This document shows, in pieces, positions 60,493-64,000 of a stretch of DNA of 64,000 bases. Within the stretch, counting starts at the first letter, position 1; each line of letters opens with the position of its first letter. The notes under the pieces were generated by a model, which worked only from the letters and a program-made list of their open reading frames with translations, was not told where the DNA came from and did not search any database. A program made the translations under genes and the position numbers. The DNA lies in assembly GCF_009362785.1 (NCBI RefSeq), contig NZ_WHNQ01000011.1, forward strand, positions 124,001 through 188,000, in the 5' to 3' direction. The DNA comes from Paraburkholderia atlantica (GTDB lineage Bacteria > Pseudomonadota > Gammaproteobacteria > Burkholderiales > Burkholderiaceae).

Positions 60493-60518
60493 TGCCGGAA
60501 AAAACCGGCATTTTCTTC
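60493..60518 (+). terminator. Orphan plus-strand terminator
   Basis: TGCCGG and CCGGCA pair perfectly around a loop of six A, followed by TTTTCTTCT. No annotated plus-strand gene ends upstream of it, so it may end a small RNA starting in 60370-60480. Confidence 0.6.
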
Positions 60519-60814
60519 TCGCTGCAGTTAAATTCCCAACGATTTAAACAGGATACTGCCGTCAAATTTCACGTTCCGTTGCCTGCCGCACTGAACTTCG
60601 TTCGACAGCCCGACGGTAAAGATAAATCGTTGTCGGGGCGCAAAGGATAATCGCTGCGCGGCGACTCAACGTTGTAAAAATGCCGCGCGCGGCTTACTTA
60701 ACCCAATTCGCATGCTAATCGTGGATCGGACACACATTAGGCGCATGAATTTATGACAGCCATGTGCTAACCGCGAGCGTATCGGGAATTGGCAGGGAAT
60801 GACTGGGAACAGGT

Positions 60815-60851
60815 GAAAAAAACCAATGCGGCTTACGAATCGGTCAGCCGC
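60815..60851 (-). terminator. Terminator of the small lipoprotein gene
   Basis: On the minus strand GCGGCT and AGCCGC pair around a 12-nt loop and are followed by ATTGG and seven T residues, 36 bp downstream of the lipoprotein stop. Confidence 0.7.
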
Positions 60852-60886
60852 GTGCGCCGGTGTTGCACTGGCGCTGCTCCAGGTGC

Positions 60887-61150
60887 TTACTTCGCGGTCG
60901 CGCGGCAGGCGTAGATCAGGCTCAACGTGCCGCCCTGGCTCGACTGGCGCACGACGTCGAACGCGCCATTGCAACTGGCGGCCGCCTGTTGCGAGCACGA
61001 GTCGGAACCGACCGGGCATTGCACGAGCGTGGTTGAGCGGCCGTCCGGCAGGAACAGCGGCGCACTGCTGCTGCAACCGCCAAGCACGACGATCGCGCCG
61101 GCGGCCAGCATGACGCTCGAGCGGCGCGCGAAGAAGGAAAGGCGTTTCAT
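60887..61150 (-). CDS. Small Cys-rich lipoprotein
   Basis: An 87-aa lipoprotein. The signal (KRLSFFARRSSVMLAAGAIV) ends in the lipobox VLGGC with the lipidated Cys at about residue 25. The mature part contains four further cysteines (TLVQCPVGSDSCSQQAAASC and LIYACRATAK), which could form two disulfides. Family not recognised. ATG 61150 has GGGGTC upstream; the frame five codons longer has a weaker start. It is followed by its own terminator and lies next to the sigma-54 regulator gene, same strand. Confidence 0.78.
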   Translation of the reverse strand: MKRLSFFARRSSVMLAAGAIVVLGGCSSSAPLFLPDGRSTTLVQCPVGSDSCSQQAAASCNGAFDVVRQSSQGGTLSLIYACRATAK

Positions 61151-61246
61151 GGAGACCCCGGTCACGTCTTGTTTTTCGATCTCGCGATTGTGCCACGCTG
61201 CCCTCGTGCTGCGTCAGTTCGCGCGGCGCGGCCGGCGGTCGGCGCG

Positions 61247-62713
61247 TCAAACGTCGATGCCGTGCGCGGCGATCTTCTTGTACAGCGTCGCGCGGCCCAT
61301 GCCGATCTGTTTCGCAGTGTCGATCACGCGGCCGCCGTTCGCGCGCAACGCGTCGCACAGAAAGCGCTTTTCGAACGCGGCCATCGCGTCGCTCCACGAA
61401 GTGGCTTCGGCGGTGGCTGCCACGTCCACGCTGGCGGCCGCGGCAGACGGGGTCCGCGTCGGCGGCACCGCACCGCCCTGCCCCGAGCCGATGAACGGCG
61501 CGAGGATGCGCGCATCGATGCGTTCGCTGTCGGACAGCATCACGGCGCGCTCCAACGTGTTGCGCAGTTCGCGCACGTTGCCGGGCCAGTCGTATGCGCA
61601 TAGCAGCCGCAACGCGTCGTCGTGCAATTCGAAGTGGCTGCCGCCGCCGGCCTGCGCGGCCAGATCTTCGAGCATCGCGTAGGCGAGCGCCTCGATGTCG
61701 GACGGACGCTCGCGCAACGCGGGCGCAAGGATCGTCAGCACGTTGAGCCGGTAGAACAGGTCCGCGCGAAAACGCCCGGCCGCGACGAGCGCGGGCAGAT
61801 CGGCCGAGGTCGCCGCGATGATCCGCACATCCGCACGCACGACGCGGTTCGAGCCGAGCGGCTCGAACTCCTTGTCCTGCAGCACCCGCAGCAGCTTGCC
61901 CTGCAATGGCAGCGGCATGTCGCCGATTTCGTCGAGAAACAGCGTGCCGCCGTTGGCGAGCTCGAACTTGCCGACCCGCCCCTTGCGATCGGCGCCGGTG
62001 TACGCGCCGGGTGCGGCGCCGAAGAATTCGACTTCGAGCAGCGTGTCGGGAATCGCCGCTACGTTGACGCTGACGAGCGGCCTATGCGCGCGCGCCGAGC
62101 CGCCGTGAATCGCATGCGCGAGCAGCTCCTTGCCAGTGCCGGTTTCGCCGAGCAGCAGCACCGGCGCTTCGAGTTGCGCGGCGCGCCGCGCCTGGCGCTT
62201 CACTTCGAGCGATGCCGCGCTCGTGCCGACGAAGCTGCCGAACGTATAGCGCGCGCGGCGCGCCTGCGCGAGCGACTGGCGCGTCGCGATCAGCTCCTGC
62301 TGCAGCCGCGAGTACTGCGAAAACAGCGGCGACAGCGCTTTCAGCTCGTCGAACAGCGCGAAGCCGACCGCGCCGATCGTCGCGCCGGCATCGTCCTTCA
62401 GCGGCAGGCGCGTGACGACCAGCGGCTCGCGATCGGTCTCCATGATGTCGAGCAGGATCGGCTTGCCGGTGTTGACGACCTCGCGCATCAGACTGTTAGG
62501 GATCACCGCTTCGCAATCGCGGCCGATCGCCTGTTGCGGGTCCGAAAAGCCGAAGCGCGCCGCATACCGCTTATTGATCCAGACAACGCGCGCTTGCCCG
62601 TCTACGATGAAGGTGCCTTCACTGAAGTTTTCGAACGTGCGAAACAGCGATTCCATCGCGCGACGAAGCACGTCGTCATAGGTGGCGGGCAGGCCCGTCC
62701 AGTCGGTCATCAT
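61247..62713 (-). CDS. Sigma-54-dependent enhancer-binding regulator (PAS-AAA-Fis), HbcR-like
   Basis: A 488-aa activator. A PAS-type sensor (about 25-130: FENFSEGTFIVDGQARVVWI, RYAARFGFSDPQQAIGRDCE) precedes the AAA+ domain with Walker A GETGTGKE (about 187-194), the sigma-54 contact loop GAYTGA (236-241, a variant of GAFTGA), GGTLFLDEIGDMPLPLQGKL (Walker B) and the FRADLFYRLNVL arginine finger. A Fis-type helix-turn-helix (ALRANGGRVIDTAKQIGMGR) ends it. It is divergent from a GntP permease with a sigma-54 promoter, an order like that of the 3-hydroxybutyrate regulator locus of Pseudomonas aeruginosa. The start is ATG 62713 or 62710; a frame to 62758 exists. Confidence 0.88.
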   Translation of the reverse strand: MMTDWTGLPATYDDVLRRAMESLFRTFENFSEGTFIVDGQARVVWINKRYAARFGFSDPQQAIGRDCEAVIPNSLMREVVNTGKPILLDIMETDREPLVVTRLPLKDDAGATIGAVGFALFDELKALSPLFSQYSRLQQELIATRQSLAQARRARYTFGSFVGTSAASLEVKRQARRAAQLEAPVLLLGETGTGKELLAHAIHGGSARAHRPLVSVNVAAIPDTLLEVEFFGAAPGAYTGADRKGRVGKFELANGGTLFLDEIGDMPLPLQGKLLRVLQDKEFEPLGSNRVVRADVRIIAATSADLPALVAAGRFRADLFYRLNVLTILAPALRERPSDIEALAYAMLEDLAAQAGGGSHFELHDDALRLLCAYDWPGNVRELRNTLERAVMLSDSERIDARILAPFIGSGQGGAVPPTRTPSAAAASVDVAATAEATSWSDAMAAFEKRFLCDALRANGGRVIDTAKQIGMGRATLYKKIAAHGIDV

Positions 62714-62774
62714 GCTGTCGCTGTCTCCGCTTACCGTTTTGTTTCTAATCAATCTCAATTGCTAGACGAATTTA

Positions 62775-62788
62775 TCTCCAAATAGAGA
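62775..62788. promoter_or_regulatory. Candidate upstream activator site
   Basis: TCTCCAAATAGAGA contains the inverted repeat TCTC-N6-GAGA. A related half site (TTTTGGAGACA) lies at 62857-62867. Both are upstream of the -24/-12 promoter, as expected for enhancer-binding activators. Inferred by position. Confidence 0.4.
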
Positions 62789-62955
62789 CAGGCGACAGCC
62801 CTTATGCATCATGACTTACCCTGGTTTCTGGCGATCTTCACCGGATTGAAGTCCCGTTTTGGAGACACCTGGGTACAATCCGCCAACGATGCCTCGGGCC
62901 ACCGCTGCACGCCCGCGCCAGGCGCCACAGCGCTTCAGCGACAAAACGCCGGGCA

Positions 62956-62971
62956 TGGCATGGAATCTGCA
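62956..62971 (+). promoter_or_regulatory. Sigma-54 (-24/-12) promoter of the GntP permease
   Basis: TGGCATGGAATCTGCA matches the consensus TGGCACG-N4-TTGCA with two changes, and keeps the invariant GG and GC exactly 10 bp apart. It is 70 bp upstream of the permease ATG and opposite a sigma-54 activator gene. Confidence 0.8.
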
Positions 62972-63041
62972 AATCGACCGCGCCGCGCCGTCGCTTGATC
63001 AGGACGGCAAAAAGGTAGAACAACCAGGCTATGGAGACTCA

Positions 63042-64000
63042 ATGACCTTTCTCATCGTTATCGCCGCGCTGGCGTTTCTGATGTTGGCCGCGTATCGCGG
63101 CTACAGCGTAATCCTGTTCGCGCCGATCGCGGCGCTCGCCGCCGTCCTGCTCACCGAGCCCGCCGCCGTCGCGCCGGTCTTCACGAGCATCTTCATGGAC
63201 AAGATGGTCGGCTTCGTGAAGCTGTACTTCCCCGTGTTTCTACTCGGCGCCGTGTTCGGCAAGGTGATCGAGCTTTCGGGCTTCTCCGAGTCGATCGTCG
63301 CGGCCGCGATCCGCTATATCGGCCGCTCGCGCGCGAACGCGGTGATCGTCGCGGTGTGCGCGCTGCTTACCTACGGCGGCGTGTCGCTGTTCGTCGTCGT
63401 GTTCGCGGTCTATCCGTTCGCGGCCGAGCTGTATCGCCAGAGCAACATTCCGAAGCGGCTGATGCCCGGCGCGATCGCCCTCGGCGCGTTCTCGTTCACG
63501 ATGGACTCGCTGCCCGGCACGCCGCAGATCCAGAACATCATCCCGACGACGTTCTTCAAGACCACCTCGTGGGCCGCGCCGACGCTCGGCGTGCTCGGCT
63601 CGCTGTTCATCATCGTGGTGGGTCTGACATATCTGGAATGGCGGCGCCGCAGCGCGATGGCGACCGGCGAGGGTTACGGCACCGAACTCGTCAACGAGCC
63701 GGAGCGCGTCGAATCGAAAGAGCTGCCGCATCCGCTGCTGGCGATCGCGCCGCTCATCGTGGTCGGCGTCGCGAACTTCTTCCTGACGCGCTGGATTCCG
63801 ACCTGGTACGGCCCGTCCTTCACGGTCACGCCGGAGATCCTGCCGGGCCTGCATGCACCGGTCGAAACGAGCGTCAAAGCCCTCGTTGGGATCTGGGCCG
63901 TGCTGGGCGCGCTGCTGCTCGGCATCATCATGGTCATCTTGACGGCGTTCCGCCGCGTCAGCCACCGCTTTGCGGTCGGCACGAAGGCAGCGGTGGCGGG
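63042..64000 (+). CDS. GntP-family permease (5' part; gene runs off the right edge)
   Basis: At least 319 aa of a polytopic inner-membrane symporter of the gluconate permease (GntP) superfamily. The start MTFLIVIAALAFLMLAAYRG is a membrane segment, followed by more than seven others, with family landmarks LYFPVFLLGAVFGKVIELSG, YGGVSLFVVVFAVYPFAAEL and FSFTMDSLPGTPQIQNIIPT. Members carry gluconate or other hydroxy acids. The sigma-54 promoter and divergent HbcR-like activator favour 3-hydroxybutyrate or a similar hydroxy acid as substrate (inference). A GGAG six bases upstream of ATG 63042 is the ribosome site. The C-terminus is outside the window. Confidence 0.9.
   Translation, partial: MTFLIVIAALAFLMLAAYRGYSVILFAPIAALAAVLLTEPAAVAPVFTSIFMDKMVGFVKLYFPVFLLGAVFGKVIELSGFSESIVAAAIRYIGRSRANAVIVAVCALLTYGGVSLFVVVFAVYPFAAELYRQSNIPKRLMPGAIALGAFSFTMDSLPGTPQIQNIIPTTFFKTTSWAAPTLGVLGSLFIIVVGLTYLEWRRRSAMATGEGYGTELVNEPERVESKELPHPLLAIAPLIVVGVANFFLTRWIPTWYGPSFTVTPEILPGLHAPVETSVKALVGIWAVLGALLLGIIMVILTAFRRVSHRFAVGTKAAVA

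Larger units (their letters stand above)
60368..60886. other. Intergenic region with facing terminators
   Basis: 519 bp, locally AT-rich (60360-60420 and 60520-60560), containing a plus-strand terminator at 60493 without an obvious gene in front of it and the terminator of the small lipoprotein gene at 60815-60851. No protein is supported. Confidence 0.5.
62714..63041. other. Divergent control region of the sigma-54 regulator and the GntP permease
   Basis: 328 bp. It holds a sigma-54 promoter for the permease and, 90-180 bp upstream of that, two TTTGGAGA-type half sites (62775-62788 as the dyad TCTC-N6-GAGA, and 62858-62867), which are candidate activator binding sites at a suitable distance. 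Confidence 0.5.

Noticed and set aside
60666..61601. A 311-codon minus-strand frame across the lipoprotein and regulator genes
   Set aside because: Arg-rich chance frame overlapping two better supported genes and their terminator.

Overview
The window is a GC-rich, densely coded chromosome segment with no insertion sequences, tRNA, rRNA or CRISPR. Gene order (trpF-truA-fimV-asd-leuB-leuD-leuC, then gltA-sdhEBADC facing mdh, then prpC/prpD/acnA), protein family lengths, the DUF3563 and H-NS-like small proteins and the PHB depolymerase point to a betaproteobacterium of the Burkholderia/Paraburkholderia group. This assignment is an inference from gene content; no search was run.

Layout. 1-10056: minus-strand biosynthetic block (trpB partial, trpF, truA, fimV, asd, leuB, leuD, an entericidin-type lipoprotein gene, leuC). 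10057-16045: minus-strand TCA block (gltA, sdhE, sdhB, sdhA, sdhD, sdhC) ending in a GntR/UTRA regulator that is divergent from mdh. 16585-24859: plus-strand mdh, a CitE-like lyase, prpC, a small exported MliC-like protein, prpD and acnA. The two blocks together hold much of the TCA cycle plus the first two methylcitrate-cycle enzymes. 24860-25537: no large gene, but a run of strong hairpins with a short reading frame and a Rho-independent terminator, which looks like an uncharacterised structured RNA.

25538-31893: a giant AsmA-like DUF748 protein, a DUF1254 lipoprotein and a PaiB-like flavin protein. 31914-34631: copper ATPase copA with a textbook CueR-type operator but no regulator gene beside it. 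34814-48035: chemoreceptors, a GST, intracellular PHB depolymerase, a flavin reductase-like protein, a 3-hydroxyacyl-CoA dehydrogenase, DUF3563, several hypotheticals, an AGE-family epimerase, a cold-shock protein and a PaaI thioesterase.

48065-52656: a four-enzyme set (FAH-family hydrolase, SDR, COG3618 lactonase, aldo-keto reductase) divergent from an IclR regulator. The set matches the non-phosphorylative L-fucose-type pathway, with the dehydratase and transporter not in view. 52786-60367: an unknown coiled protein, a Pat/YfiQ-like acetyltransferase with an eroded ATP-grasp domain and a 15-bp tandem repeat, prfC, an H-NS-like protein, a family VIII esterase-like protein and a small hypothetical. 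60887-64000: a small lipoprotein, then a sigma-54 enhancer-binding regulator divergent from a GntP-family permease that has a well-formed -24/-12 promoter. That arrangement resembles the 3-hydroxybutyrate locus of Pseudomonas, and together with phaZ it suggests PHB/3-hydroxybutyrate use.
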